Source: CALCMJ01 sp964475415 (GTDB taxonomy: Bacteria; Bacteroidota; Bacteroidia; Chitinophagales; Saprospiraceae). From it: DNA of 64,000 nt. Within the stretch, counting starts at the first letter, position 1. The number at the start of each line of letters is the position of its first letter. The notes under the pieces are model-generated. The model saw only the letters and a list, made by a program, of their open reading frames with translations. It was not told the DNA's origin and ran no database searches. Location: contig CAYYWZ010000011.1 of assembly GCA_964475415.1 (NCBI GenBank), positions 1 to 64,000 on the forward strand. The letters run 5' to 3'. Shown piece by piece: positions 8,766 through 18,234 of this stretch. Position numbers and translations under genes: made by a program.

Positions 8766-9827
8766 CTATCCTAACGTTCTAAATCCTGTGACGACCTGAT
8801 CTCTCATAAGTTGATTCTTCTGAGTATATCTAAATATAAGATTTGGTGCTTTTATACCTTCATGTAACTTCTTAGGTGCTGAAAAAATTCGAGCTTCGTC
8901 CCAGTTATCAGTATCTATAAATGACTGTAATAGCATAGATCCACCCTCTACGATAAGCGATAAGACATTAGCTGAAAATAAACGCTTAAAAATCTGATCT
9001 ATCAGTTCCTCAGCTGTAGCAATAGTATGTATGATCTTATTCTTCCCTGAGGTAATGTAATTAGGATTAAGCGTGAAAATCCAGCAGGGTAGATCATCAG
9101 AAAGTAAGTTATGAGACTTAGGTATTCTTTCGTTCATATCTACAGTTATCCTGAGGGGAGAACTTCCAGAATACAATCTATTTGTTAATCTAGGATTATC
9201 CACAACGGCTGTATTGGTGCCAATCAAAATACTTTCGACTTCAGATCTCCATTTATGAGAAAGCGTTTTGGAATATATATCGGTAATCCCTACTGGATGA
9301 TCGCTCTGACCGAGAAAGCCATCTCTTGTTTGAGCGAATTTCAGAATTACATAGGGACGTTTATCGATATTGTTAGCTTTGAATTTTGCAATTAACCTGT
9401 GACCTTCTTTTTCTAGAATGCCATGGATTACGTCTACGCCACTTTCTTTGAGAAGTTGAACTCCTCTTCCATTGATGGAAGTATTGGGATCTAGTGTGCT
9501 GATGTAGACCTTAGGGATGCCTGCTCTAATAATTGCTCCTGTACAGGGAGGTGTTTTTCCATGAATGCAACAAGGTTCCAGGCTTACATAGATCTCGCTA
9601 TTTTTCAGATATTTTTTATTTTCTTGTGCCACAGAATTGATTGCATTTACCTCGGCATGATCTCCACCAAATTCTTTGTAGTATCCTTCACCTATGACTT
9701 TCTGATTGTGTATAATTACCGCTCCTACTTGGGGATTATGCTTTGTATCTTTTCCTGCTAACCGAGCAAGATCAAAACATCTTGACATTATCTTTTCGTG
9801 AAAGTTAGGGGAGCTGGGTGCTTGCAT
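8766..9827 (-). CDS. ribD: bifunctional riboflavin deaminase-reductase RibD
   Basis: 353 residues from the ATG at 9827. The N-terminal half is the zinc deaminase (GGDHAEVNAI with the catalytic His/Glu; zinc cysteines in PCCIHGKTPPC), which deaminates 2,5-diamino-6-ribosylamino-4(3H)-pyrimidinone 5'-phosphate. The C-terminal half is the reductase (SLIVEGGSMLLQSFI) that reduces the ribosyl side chain. A GTG at 9830 is in frame just before the ATG; it would overlap the stop of the upstream gene (TAGTG), while the ATG follows that stop by two bases. Both keep translational coupling; the ATG is preferred. Last gene of the glmM operon. The riboflavin genes ribBA, ribE and ribH are not in this window. 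Confidence 0.93.
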   Translation of the reverse strand: MQAPSSPNFHEKIMSRCFDLARLAGKDTKHNPQVGAVIIHNQKVIGEGYYKEFGGDHAEVNAINSVAQENKKYLKNSEIYVSLEPCCIHGKTPPCTGAIIRAGIPKVYISTLDPNTSINGRGVQLLKESGVDVIHGILEKEGHRLIAKFKANNIDKRPYVILKFAQTRDGFLGQSDHPVGITDIYSKTLSHKWRSEVESILIGTNTAVVDNPRLTNRLYSGSSPLRITVDMNERIPKSHNLLSDDLPCWIFTLNPNYITSGKNKIIHTIATAEELIDQIFKRLFSANVLSLIVEGGSMLLQSFIDTDNWDEARIFSAPKKLHEGIKAPNLIFRYTQKNQLMRDQVVTGFRTLG

Positions 9828-9829
9828 CA

Positions 9830-10960
9830 CTAGCAGATTTCTTCTAGTTTTTTTACAAGATAATCTAACTCTTCTTTCTCCGTAATATGAGAAAGAGAAA
9901 TACGTAGGGTCATGTTTTTACTATCAGGTTTTATAGCAGCAATAACATGAGATTTTTGTTCTACACCACTGCTGCAAGCTGATCCTGCTGAGGCACTGAT
10001 ACCTGCGATGTCTAGATTAAAAACAAGTAACTCTGTCTTAGGATTATTTGGTAAATCTAGACTTATAATATTATTAATATACTGATCTTTCTTTGTGCTA
10101 CCGTTTATTATAATCTGTGGTAAGTTAGTCTCTAATTTTTGCAAAAGGTAAGTTCTAAACTGCTCTATAATTTCATACCTTTCTTCTAATTCTCTGTCTG
10201 CAATTTCTACGGCCTTAGCAAAAGAAGAAATACCGATAATATTTTCTGTTCCAGCTCTCATATTTCTTTCTTGAGCTCCTCCTAGAAATAGTGGACTTAT
10301 ATTGACATCATTACTTAGGTATAAAACTCCAACACCTTTAGGTCCATATATTTTATGTGAGGAGATCGCAAGGAAATCTATATTTATCGCCGCCAGATCT
10401 AACCTTTTTTTTCCAAACGATTGAGCAGCATCACAGTTGAAATAGCTGTTATGATTCTTGCATAACTCAGCAATACGAGCTATGTCATGGGTGGTCCCTA
10501 ATTCATTATTGACATGCATAAGACTTACTAAGGTCTTAGTAGTCGTGTCACTCAGTAGTTGTTCTAACTGCATGTAATCTAGATTGCCTGATGTATCTAC
10601 ATCTAGATAGACCAGCTCTACAGACTTATGTTTTTCTAAATATTCTAAGGTGTGTAATACGCAGTGATGTTCTGTAGGAGAACTTATGATTCTTGTTACG
10701 CCGAGATCTTCGACACTTTTATATAGGGCTATATTATTAGACTCTGTTGCACCGCTAGTGAAAAATATTTCTCCTAGTGAGCAGTTAAGAAACTGAGCTA
10801 CTTTTTTTCTAGCTTCTTCTATTTCATTTTTTGCTATTCTTCCATGAGCGTGTATGGAGGAAGGGTTGCCATATACCTCGTCCATGATGCGCATGGCTTC
10901 AGCCTTGACTTCTGGAAGCAGGGGCGTAGTTGCCGCGTAGTCAAAATAATATCTTTTCAT
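9830..10960 (-). CDS. cysteine desulfurase (NifS/IscS-type, class V aminotransferase)
   Basis: 376 residues. PLP enzyme with TEHHC (residues 96-100), the Schiff-base lysine in SSHKIYGPKG (K203) and the catalytic cysteine in the mobile loop GSACSSG (C329). The short NifS/IscS form is typical of enzymes that transfer sulfur to iron-sulfur cluster or tRNA-modifying partners. It lies one base downstream of the previous gene stop and overlaps ribD by the stop/start junction, so it is cotranscribed with its longer cousin and with ribD. Which acceptor it serves (mnmA, isc or suf scaffold) cannot be decided here. Confidence 0.9.
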   Translation of the reverse strand: MKRYYFDYAATTPLLPEVKAEAMRIMDEVYGNPSSIHAHGRIAKNEIEEARKKVAQFLNCSLGEIFFTSGATESNNIALYKSVEDLGVTRIISSPTEHHCVLHTLEYLEKHKSVELVYLDVDTSGNLDYMQLEQLLSDTTTKTLVSLMHVNNELGTTHDIARIAELCKNHNSYFNCDAAQSFGKKRLDLAAINIDFLAISSHKIYGPKGVGVLYLSNDVNISPLFLGGAQERNMRAGTENIIGISSFAKAVEIADRELEERYEIIEQFRTYLLQKLETNLPQIIINGSTKKDQYINNIISLDLPNNPKTELLVFNLDIAGISASAGSACSSGVEQKSHVIAAIKPDSKNMTLRISLSHITEKEELDYLVKKLEEIC

Positions 10961-10961
10961 A

Positions 10962-12461
10962 CTAAGAAGCTCTGAACCACTTATCTACTATATCTTTCTC
11001 ATCACAGGGGAAGTATTTATGGGTAAACTCATTAGTGCTAGCATCGTAATCGTAGTCACCTGACCATTCTTTATGCTTTTGACTTAGTTCTGATATAGCT
11101 TTCGCGATATAATTTGCCTCAGCATCGGTCATCGTAGGATGAAGTGATAATCTTACCCAGCCCGGTTTATTACATAGATTACCTTGATTGATCAGGTCGG
11201 TTATAGACTTAGAAGTTTCTGCGGTTACATGTAGTAAGTAATGACCATAGGTCCCTGCACACGAACAACCTCCTCTTACCTGGATGCCATAACGATCATT
11301 GAGTATTTTTACAGCAAGATTATAATGTAATTGGTCTATGTAAAAAGACAATACACCTAGTCTATCTTTAGTGTTTTCCGCTAGTATATGCAGGTTGTCA
11401 TTCTTGTTGATTTCAGGCCATACAATATCTATCAGCTGGTGTTCTCTTGCTAGGATATTCTTCGTTCCCATTTCTTCTTTGAGTTGGGTAGCTAGAGCTA
11501 CTCTCATCGTCTGCAGAAATGCAGGTGTTCCTCCATCTTCTCTTGCTTCTATCGCATCATGATACTTATGTTCTCCCCATGGATTAGTCCAGTCTACAGT
11601 TCCTCCTCCTGGGTTATCAGGTACTCTATTGTTGTATAGTTTCTGATCGAAAATGAGTATACCAGTTCCCGAAGGTCCTCCCAAAAATTTATGTGGAGAA
11701 AAATAGATGGCATCTAGTCTGGCTTCTGGATCTTCAGGATGCATGTCTATGTCAATGTAGGGCGCAGAACAAGCAAAATCTACAAAGCAATAACCCTTGT
11801 GCTGATGTATCATTTTAGCCATTTCTTCATAAGGTGTAGAAATACCCGATACATTAGAACAACTGGTTATGGCTGCAATTTTTATTCTTCTATCACTATA
11901 TTCTTCTAGTAATTTTTCAAAGTGTTCTAGATTTACAAGTCCTTCTCCACATGGTTCTATAATACGCACATCAGCAATAGTTTCTAGCCATGTTGTTTGG
12001 TTAGAGTGATGTTCCATGTGTGTTATAAAAACGATAGGTTTTTCATGATCTTCTAGCTTAAGTCTATCGGCAAAACGCTCATGAATTTTGAGGCCTAGAA
12101 TCCTTTGGAATTTATTGATGACTCCAGTCATTCCCGAATTAGTAGAGATAAGAATGTCGGAATCTTTAGCATTTACATGTTCCTTTATAATCTCTTTTGC
12201 TCTATGGTAGGCCAGTGTCATAGTGCAACCCGTAACTGTTGTTTCGGTATGCGTATTCCCTACAAATGGATAGATCTCATTCATCATAAGATCCTCGATA
12301 GGTTTATACATTCTTCCAGATGCTATCCAGTCAGCATATAAGATCTTTTTTCTCCCATAGGGTGTGTCAAATTCTTGATCTATCCCAACGATCTGTTTCC
12401 TGAAATCTGAGAAATAAGTTTCTAATGTGGTATCTACTGCAACGTTCTGATCGTAAGACAT
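10962..12461 (-). CDS. class V aminotransferase-fold PLP protein, cysteine desulfurase-like (long form)
   Basis: 499 residues from the ATG at 12461. The A of this ATG is the last base of the glmM stop (TAATG), a classic coupling junction; a TTG two codons upstream is in frame but less likely. The PLP lysine is in DAIYFSPHKFLGGPSG, and the sulfur-loop cysteines are in VRGGCSCAGTYGHYLL. The insert before the C-terminus makes it longer than SufS or IscS. Related long class V enzymes have been linked to cysteine desulfuration or selenocysteine lyase activity. Placed between glmM and a second cysteine desulfurase, it probably handles sulfur, but the specific acceptor is unknown. Confidence 0.8.
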   Translation of the reverse strand: MSYDQNVAVDTTLETYFSDFRKQIVGIDQEFDTPYGRKKILYADWIASGRMYKPIEDLMMNEIYPFVGNTHTETTVTGCTMTLAYHRAKEIIKEHVNAKDSDILISTNSGMTGVINKFQRILGLKIHERFADRLKLEDHEKPIVFITHMEHHSNQTTWLETIADVRIIEPCGEGLVNLEHFEKLLEEYSDRRIKIAAITSCSNVSGISTPYEEMAKMIHQHKGYCFVDFACSAPYIDIDMHPEDPEARLDAIYFSPHKFLGGPSGTGILIFDQKLYNNRVPDNPGGGTVDWTNPWGEHKYHDAIEAREDGGTPAFLQTMRVALATQLKEEMGTKNILAREHQLIDIVWPEINKNDNLHILAENTKDRLGVLSFYIDQLHYNLAVKILNDRYGIQVRGGCSCAGTYGHYLLHVTAETSKSITDLINQGNLCNKPGWVRLSLHPTMTDAEANYIAKAISELSQKHKEWSGDYDYDASTNEFTHKYFPCDEKDIVDKWFRAS

Positions 12462-13837
12462 TAGCAAAGGTTTTTTACATCGTTTATTATCATTTCAGCT
12501 AGCGAATCAGCTTGTTCCGCTGAGGTGCTCTCCGAATATACCCGTAAGATAGGTTCTGTATTGGACTTTCTCAAGTGAACCCAGCCATTTTCCATATCTA
12601 TTTTGAGCCCATCTACTAGATTGAGCTCTTCTTGTTTGTATTTGTCTTGCAGACTTACAAAAATCTTATCAAGATCCATGTTTTCTGAAAGTTGAATTTT
12701 ATGTTTTCTGATTTGATAATCCTTATAAGATTTTCTTTGTTCAGATAATGTCGTATCGTTATCAGCAAGTAGATTGAGTACAAAGGCTATGCCTACAAGA
12801 GCATCTCTTCCGTAATGCAGAGCAGGGTAGATAACACCTCCATTACCTTCGCCACCTATGACAGCATCTACTTCTTTCATCTTGTTGACCACATTTACTT
12901 CTCCTACTGCCGAGGCATGATATGATTTGCCGTATTTCTTCGTGACATCACTTAGGGCTCTTGTGGAAGATAGATTAGATACGGTATTTCCTGGTGTCTT
13001 AGATAATATAAAATCAGCAACAGCTACTAGAGTATATTCTTCGCCAAATACACTGCCGTCCTCAGAGACAAAGGCTAGTCTATCTACATCTGGATCTACG
13101 GCTATGCCTATATCGGCCCCTTGTTCTTTGACAGCTGCAGAAAGATCTGTTAGATGTGCTGGAAGTGGTTCAGGATTATGAGCAAAATCTCCAGATAGAT
13201 CATCATGAATAAGTGTGTAGCTACATCCTAATTTATCTAATAATGGCGGTATCGAGATAGAACCTGTAGAATTGATACAATCTACAACTACCTTAAATTT
13301 CTTGCGCTTAATTACTTCAACATCTATGATGTCAAGGGCAAGAATCTTTTCTATATGTAGTGCAATAGCATCTTTTTTCTTTGTGTAACTACCTAAGTTG
13401 TCTACATCAGCATAGATCGTAGATGCTTCTTTTTCTAGGGCTAGAATTCTTACACCCTCCTCTCCAGATATAAATTCACCCTTATCATTAAGGAACTTCA
13501 GGGCGTTCCATTGTTTGGGATTATGACTGGCGGTAAATATAATGCCTCCTCCTGCTGATAAGTCTGGAACCATCATCTCTACAGTCGGTGTTGTAGAATG
13601 ACCCAGATCTACTACGTCAATTCCTAAGGTCAATAGGGTATTCACTGCTAGATTACTTACTATATTGCCGGATATTCTACCATCACGCCCCACAATAACC
13701 TTTGCAGGTTTGCCTGTTTCTAGAATCCAAGAACCGTAAGCGGCTGTGCAAGCTACGATATCTGCAGCGGTAAGATTATCTCCACTTTTCCCTCCGATAG
13801 TACCTCGAAATCCTGATATTGATTTTATTAATGTCAA
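12461..13837 (-). CDS. glmM: phosphoglucosamine mutase GlmM
   Basis: 458 residues. Catalytic phosphoserine loop IIFTASHNPKQWNALKF (S104), metal loop in AVDPDVDRLAFV, sugar-binding GGEGNGGVIYPALHYGRD, and phosphate-binding RKSNTEPILRVYSE near the C-terminus. It converts glucosamine-6-phosphate to glucosamine-1-phosphate for UDP-GlcNAc and the cell wall. It is the first gene of a four-gene operon: its stop overlaps the start of the first cysteine-desulfurase-like gene by one base. The intergenic region 13838-13944 holds its promoter together with that of the divergent PAP2 gene. Confidence 0.92.
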   Translation of the reverse strand: MTLIKSISGFRGTIGGKSGDNLTAADIVACTAAYGSWILETGKPAKVIVGRDGRISGNIVSNLAVNTLLTLGIDVVDLGHSTTPTVEMMVPDLSAGGGIIFTASHNPKQWNALKFLNDKGEFISGEEGVRILALEKEASTIYADVDNLGSYTKKKDAIALHIEKILALDIIDVEVIKRKKFKVVVDCINSTGSISIPPLLDKLGCSYTLIHDDLSGDFAHNPEPLPAHLTDLSAAVKEQGADIGIAVDPDVDRLAFVSEDGSVFGEEYTLVAVADFILSKTPGNTVSNLSSTRALSDVTKKYGKSYHASAVGEVNVVNKMKEVDAVIGGEGNGGVIYPALHYGRDALVGIAFVLNLLADNDTTLSEQRKSYKDYQIRKHKIQLSENMDLDKIFVSLQDKYKQEELNLVDGLKIDMENGWVHLRKSNTEPILRVYSESTSAEQADSLAEMIINDVKNLC

Positions 13838-13944
13838 TTTGTTATTTTTTATCTGACAAAATTAAAATTATTAGTGGAGTAGGGAACAAAAAGACTAAAT
13901 TAGTCTTGCAAGAAATTAAATTTACAATCTAGAAGAAGTAGTAT

Positions 13945-14523
13945 TTGAGTTTATTCATTTCGGTAATAAGTGTATTAGGTCTGGACGAGCAGCTTTTTAT
14001 TTTTATAAATAGTGCTATGAGTCATCCTATCTTGGACTTTGTGCTTATTCCCATTAGAGATAAGACTTTTTGGATTCCTTTGTATGTATTCATTCTAAGC
14101 TTTGTGTTTTTTAACCTTGAAACTAAGAAAAGATGGTTTTTTCTCTATCTGATTCTTGTTATTACGCTTGCTGATCAGCTTAGTAGTAGTGTCATAAAGA
14201 AAAATGTAGAGCGTATACGACCATGTAATGAGCAGCATCTAGTAGGGCAAGTAGTAGAAAGAGTACACTGCGGAAGAGGCTATAGTTTTACATCTTCTCA
14301 CGCTACTAACCATTTCGCGATAGCTACCTATCTGTTTTTTACCCTAGGATCTTATCTATTGCTTTTCCGTTGGCCTATTCTTATATGGGCTAGTCTCATT
14401 TCTTTTGCCCAGATATATGTGGGCGTACATTATCCCTTGGACGTTTTTTGTGGTGCATTATTGGGAATTGTTATAGGATACTCAGTGTTTACCCTGAAAA
14501 ACTTGTTAAATAGTAATCAATAG
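13945..14523 (+). CDS. PAP2-family membrane phosphatase
   Basis: 192 residues with about five membrane spans. The PAP2 signature is split as usual: K-N-V-E-R-I-R-P (KKNVERIRPCN), then SFTSSHATNHF (the SxxSH part carrying the catalytic histidine), then the C-terminal VGVHYPLDVFCGALLG. Family members dephosphorylate undecaprenyl pyrophosphate or lipid phosphates. The start is a TTG at 13945, preceded by a stop at 13939 and a purine-rich stretch AGAAGAAG; no ATG is in frame before the conserved domain. Divergent from glmM. The substrate is not decided; undecaprenyl-pyrophosphate recycling is one plausible role, inferred from the family. Confidence 0.88.
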   Translation: MSLFISVISVLGLDEQLFIFINSAMSHPILDFVLIPIRDKTFWIPLYVFILSFVFFNLETKKRWFFLYLILVITLADQLSSSVIKKNVERIRPCNEQHLVGQVVERVHCGRGYSFTSSHATNHFAIATYLFFTLGSYLLLFRWPILIWASLISFAQIYVGVHYPLDVFCGALLGIVIGYSVFTLKNLLNSNQ

Positions 14524-14625
14524 TTTACATATTACGATTTATTTTAATATGTTTGTTTATATTGATATGAATAAGATCTGATTTTATTCATACTTAATGT
14601 CCTATTTAATCGATAAATTAACAAA

Positions 14626-16845
14626 ATGAGTAGATGTTTAAACCTAAAGATGCTCTCGAGTTACATAATGGTATTGTTATGTATAAACTCGAGTTTCTCC
14701 CAATCATTCAGTCTTAATGACGATGAATTATGCGCCCCTCGAAACAAAGATGTCAGAGTTTTTCCTTTTGATAATGATAATTTCGAAGCTGGTACACTAG
14801 ACTTTTCGAGTTTTAGAATAGTTACTCCTGCTGAAAAAACTATTATAAATTGGAGTTCTAGTAATTACACCCTAAGGCTTACGCCAGACCCTCTTTATAC
14901 TGGAGACGATTATTTTGTGTACGAGATCTGTACCCTAGATGGTGTTTGTGATCAGGCTACTGTAAATATGACTTTTAATGATCCTATCATGATTCCTATT
15001 TTTGACAATTACATCTCTTACAAGAATGATGTGGTAGGGAATGTGCTGGCCAATGATATATTAGAAGTAGATATTAAGTCAGTGTCTGGATATAGTATTA
15101 TCCTGTCGAGTGATGTAACAAATGGAACCTTGGATTTTCAAGATGATGGAAGTTTTACTTATAGTCCAGATGAGGACTTTACAGGAAAGGACTATTTTAC
15201 TTACCAGATATGTGGAAAGAGTTTTTGTGATGATATGCTTGTATCTATTAATGTTGTAGATCTACCCGATAACGAAGCTTATTATGTTGTAGCTAATGAT
15301 ATCTCATTAGTGATCAATGCTAACACAACCTTATATAATTTTGATTTACATAAGACAAACCTAAATCAGATAGATCCTAACTCTGAAGTAACTTATAATG
15401 TACTGAGTCCGTTTGCAAATGGTATAGGTTCATTGACAGATGATGGAAGGTTTTCTTTTATCCCTTACTATAATGCGAAGGGCATGGATGAGTTAGTATA
15501 TGAAGTATGTGTAGATGGAGAATGTTATGAGTCTATTATTCTTATCAATATTATGGATGAGCAGTTTAATTGTTCTAGGCATTTTCCTCAGGCAATTAAC
15601 GATAATCTAGTAACTTGCTCTGGTGAAGAAGTAGGACTTAACGTTGCTGATAATGATTATTTTTTCAATACGGATCTAAATTCTAGAGTGGAGCTTATTA
15701 GAGATGTAGAACATGGAAATTTAGTATTAGAGCAGAATGGTACTTTAAAATATACGCCTGACTTTAATTTTGTAGGCATTGATTATTTAGAGTATCAAAT
15801 TTGTGATTATGATTTTGCTGCACTTTCTTATCCATCAAAATATACAGATAACTTTCCAGATATAATTATAGATGGAACGGTTCCTATGGCGGAAGATGGA
15901 TTACTAATTCCTGCACAAGGTGCTCTTTCTAATATCAATGTAGAAATAGATATAGAACATGCTAATCTAAGTAACCTACAGATAACCTTAGTATCACCTG
16001 AGGGTAGATCGGTTATTTTGTTAGATGATCTTTGTGATGCGAGTACATCGCTCAATCTCATTATATCAGAACTTGCAACCCAAGATGTAGATTGTACGAA
16101 TAGTGATATACAGATAGTACGTCCTTATGAATCGTTCAGTACATTAGAAGAGCAAGAGATTGTGGGAGACTGGATTTTACAAATCAGAAATAAGGTAGAA
16201 AATAATAGTTTAGGAGAGGTCACGAAGTGGGGGATAAGAGGAGATGTTACACCTTTCAAAGAAAAGTTCTGTAGAATAGCTAGAGTAGAAATTCCAGTAT
16301 TATCTAAGGCTGGAACTGTAGACCTAAATTTACTAGATTTTTCTGTAGAAAAAGTAAGTAGTAACTCAGCAGAGGTGAAGTGGATATCAGAAGAAAGAGG
16401 AGAGGCGGATAATTATGAATTACAGAGAAGTCAAGCAAATACCAACTTTGTTACCGTATACACAACTGGGGCTAAGAATAATATCGATGCAGCTTACGCA
16501 TTTGTAGATGAAGTAAAAACGGGTGGGCAGACCTATTATAGATTGAAGAAAAATGAGATAGATGGACGTCATTATTTTTCTGATATAAAGACGGTACGTT
16601 TTGATAATCCTAATAATGTATCACTGAGATCTAACTTAGTAGATGCTAGCTTAGAGATTGTAAATACAGCTGATCTAGAAGGACAGATAGATATTGTAGA
16701 TCTTTCTGGTAGAGTAGTATTGAGTACAAGGATGACAGGAGGAGCTAGCAATATGGTAGATGTCACAAGTTTGTCTGACGGAATCTATATTGTGAACCTG
16801 AGATTAGCAGGAGAAAATATAAATATAAAATGGATCAAGTCATAA
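14626..16845 (+). CDS. multidomain secreted protein: Ig-like repeats, P domain, T9SS sorting domain
   Basis: 739 residues. The mature protein follows a signal peptide. Four or more Ig-like (cadherin/tandem-95-like) repeats are marked by phrases such as YSPDEDFTGKDYFTYQIC, YYNAKGMDELVYEVC and YTPDFNFVGIDYLEYQIC. A proprotein-convertase P domain follows (AEDGLLIPAQGALSNINVEI to EVTKWGIRGD). A fibronectin-type III-like stretch (NSAEVKWISEERGEADNYEL) precedes a C-terminal sorting domain with SGRVVLSTR and SDGIYIVNL, which directs export by the type IX secretion system. No catalytic domain is recognised; a surface adhesin or scaffold is likely. A terminator follows at 16901-16931. Confidence 0.87.
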   Translation: MSRCLNLKMLSSYIMVLLCINSSFSQSFSLNDDELCAPRNKDVRVFPFDNDNFEAGTLDFSSFRIVTPAEKTIINWSSSNYTLRLTPDPLYTGDDYFVYEICTLDGVCDQATVNMTFNDPIMIPIFDNYISYKNDVVGNVLANDILEVDIKSVSGYSIILSSDVTNGTLDFQDDGSFTYSPDEDFTGKDYFTYQICGKSFCDDMLVSINVVDLPDNEAYYVVANDISLVINANTTLYNFDLHKTNLNQIDPNSEVTYNVLSPFANGIGSLTDDGRFSFIPYYNAKGMDELVYEVCVDGECYESIILINIMDEQFNCSRHFPQAINDNLVTCSGEEVGLNVADNDYFFNTDLNSRVELIRDVEHGNLVLEQNGTLKYTPDFNFVGIDYLEYQICDYDFAALSYPSKYTDNFPDIIIDGTVPMAEDGLLIPAQGALSNINVEIDIEHANLSNLQITLVSPEGRSVILLDDLCDASTSLNLIISELATQDVDCTNSDIQIVRPYESFSTLEEQEIVGDWILQIRNKVENNSLGEVTKWGIRGDVTPFKEKFCRIARVEIPVLSKAGTVDLNLLDFSVEKVSSNSAEVKWISEERGEADNYELQRSQANTNFVTVYTTGAKNNIDAAYAFVDEVKTGGQTYYRLKKNEIDGRHYFSDIKTVRFDNPNNVSLRSNLVDASLEIVNTADLEGQIDIVDLSGRVVLSTRMTGGASNMVDVTSLSDGIYIVNLRLAGENINIKWIKS

Positions 16846-16900
16846 AAAGTAAATAAGCTTGTACCTCCAGCGCAAGAAACGTGTTTGAATGTATTACAAA

Positions 16901-16931
16901 AGGGACGCCTGTTATCGGTGTTCCTTTTTTT
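16901..16931 (+). terminator. rho-independent terminator after the T9SS cargo gene
   Basis: AGGGACGCC (16901-16909) pairs with GGTGTTCCT (16917-16925), including two G-U pairs, with a 7-base loop and a run of seven T. Position 56 bp after the stop fits a terminator. Confidence 0.75.
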
Positions 16932-17086
16932 ATAGATATATAAGCTTGCTATTTTAGATATTCTTTATAAATATTGTAAATAATATAATTGTATTTACGA
17001 TTTGATTTTATAACTTGTATACGCAGCTTTATGCATTTTTTGCAGATATGAAGCTGTTACAATCTATTAGCTATATGCTCTAGAAC

Positions 17087-17431
17087 ATGAAAGTACATAA
17101 ACTACACTTTAGCTTTTGTCACCAAAAACCTGAAAGGTCTTTCTTCTGGAAAGGTAAACAATTGCCAGTATGTGCACGATGCACGGGTATACATTTAGGT
17201 TACTTAAGCTTTCCGATCTTTCTATTTAGTTTCTGGACAGTTAGTTTATTTTGGACACTAATACTAATTATACCGACCCTTATAGATGGTCTCACACAGG
17301 CTTATTGGAAGAGAGAAAGCAATAATTTGCTGAGAGTAGTTACTGGTCTAATGGCAGGTATAGGGACGATGTCACTTATATCTATCAGCGGTAAATTTAT
17401 AGGAAATCAAATTCTATTACTAATACAATAA
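17087..17431 (+). CDS. DUF2085-family membrane protein
   Basis: 114 residues. It starts with the family signature CHQKPERSFFWKGKQLPVC followed by ARCTGIHLGYL, in which the two Cys-rich motifs (CHQ and CxRCTG) are nearly invariant in DUF2085, and continues with three hydrophobic segments (about 41-57, 58-75, 90-113). Function unknown; the cysteines may hold a metal or a disulfide. It is followed after 11 bp by a small membrane protein and is likely cotranscribed with it. Confidence 0.8.
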   Translation: MKVHKLHFSFCHQKPERSFFWKGKQLPVCARCTGIHLGYLSFPIFLFSFWTVSLFWTLILIIPTLIDGLTQAYWKRESNNLLRVVTGLMAGIGTMSLISISGKFIGNQILLLIQ

Positions 17432-17442
17432 ATCAAAACTTT

Positions 17443-17679
17443 ATGTCAAACGAAAATCCACTAATAGAAATGAATGATGGAAATGATGATCAACTCAGTA
17501 CAGGGCTGAAGGTCTTATCTTTCTGTATTCCTATAGCAGGAGCAATTATATTCTTTTCTAACAAAAATACGCATCCACAAAAAGCTCAGACAGCTTGTTA
17601 TGCAGCCTTGATCGGAATGGGAGTAGGTTTAGTACTAAATATTATTATGGCCCTTATGGGAGGTATGGTAGGAATGTAG
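17443..17679 (+). CDS. small two-span membrane protein of unknown function
   Basis: 78 residues with a short acidic/polar head (MSNENPLIEMNDGNDDQLS) and two hydrophobic segments: LKVLSFCIPIAGAIIFF and a glycine-rich second one (ALIGMGVGLVLNIIMALMGG). A PQKA(Q) phrase joins them. Similar short proteins with an LKVLSF...PLAG span and a KPKKA loop are widespread in Bacteroidota and unnamed. 11 bp separates it from the DUF2085 gene. Confidence 0.65.
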   Translation: MSNENPLIEMNDGNDDQLSTGLKVLSFCIPIAGAIIFFSNKNTHPQKAQTACYAALIGMGVGLVLNIIMALMGGMVGM

Positions 17680-17823
17680 GTTTTCGGTGATTAGAATGTT
17701 TCATTGTTATATGCTCATGTCAATTTGCTTGGATAGAATCAGGTAAGTTTTAGTATTTGTAAATTTTATTGATTGACTAGCTTAGATTTTAGGATAAGTT
17801 ATTCACGCTATAAAACGATACAG

Positions 17824-17997
17824 ATGAAGCAATACATGCTATATATTTTTTTCGCGCTAACTTATTTTTCTTGTGGCAATGGTAGCAATATCAGCAACAG
17901 TAATGAAACTAGCAGTGATAATATGGAATATGATTACAAAGAAAAACCATATAAATCTAGAGTATCTTATGTGTATCTAGATCAGAAAAGGAAGTAA
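17824..17997 (+). CDS. small putative lipoprotein
   Basis: 57 residues from the ATG at 17824. An upstream in-frame TTG (17773) would add 17 residues in front of the signal peptide, so the ATG is preferred. The signal peptide ends in TYFSCGN, a lipobox, followed by a Ser/Asn-rich stretch and a short charged tail (DYKEKPYKSRVSYVYLDQK). Function unknown. It may be a fragment: translated sequence that looks protein-like resumes downstream at 18019-18123 in another frame. Confidence 0.5.
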   Translation: MKQYMLYIFFALTYFSCGNGSNISNSNETSSDNMEYDYKEKPYKSRVSYVYLDQKRK

Positions 17998-18018
17998 TTA
18001 GCACACTTAAGAAAGAAA

Positions 18019-18123
18019 ATGATTAAATTAAGGTTAGATCCAAATGAACATGATGTTTTTACAAGATCAGACGATAAGGAGAAGTGGCCGCAACAACAAG
18101 TTCAGAATCAAATCATTAGTTAA
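18019..18123 (+). other. 34-residue reading frame, possible gene fragment
   Basis: An ATG at 18019 opens a frame of 34 codons (MIKLRLDPNEHDVFTRSDDK, then a Gln-rich end). It is protein-like in composition and lies 21 bp after the small lipoprotein stop, in a different frame. It may be the C-terminal piece of a frameshifted gene that began upstream, or a meaningless short frame. No family was recognised. Confidence 0.25.
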
Positions 18124-18234
18124 TTTTAGCCTTAATTATGATCACCAAACTAACATTTTACATTTAATTGACATTTTTTTCAATTGAAAAGGAGTAAACC
18201 AAATTTGTAGCGATAGGTTTAACAAAAAATAAAT

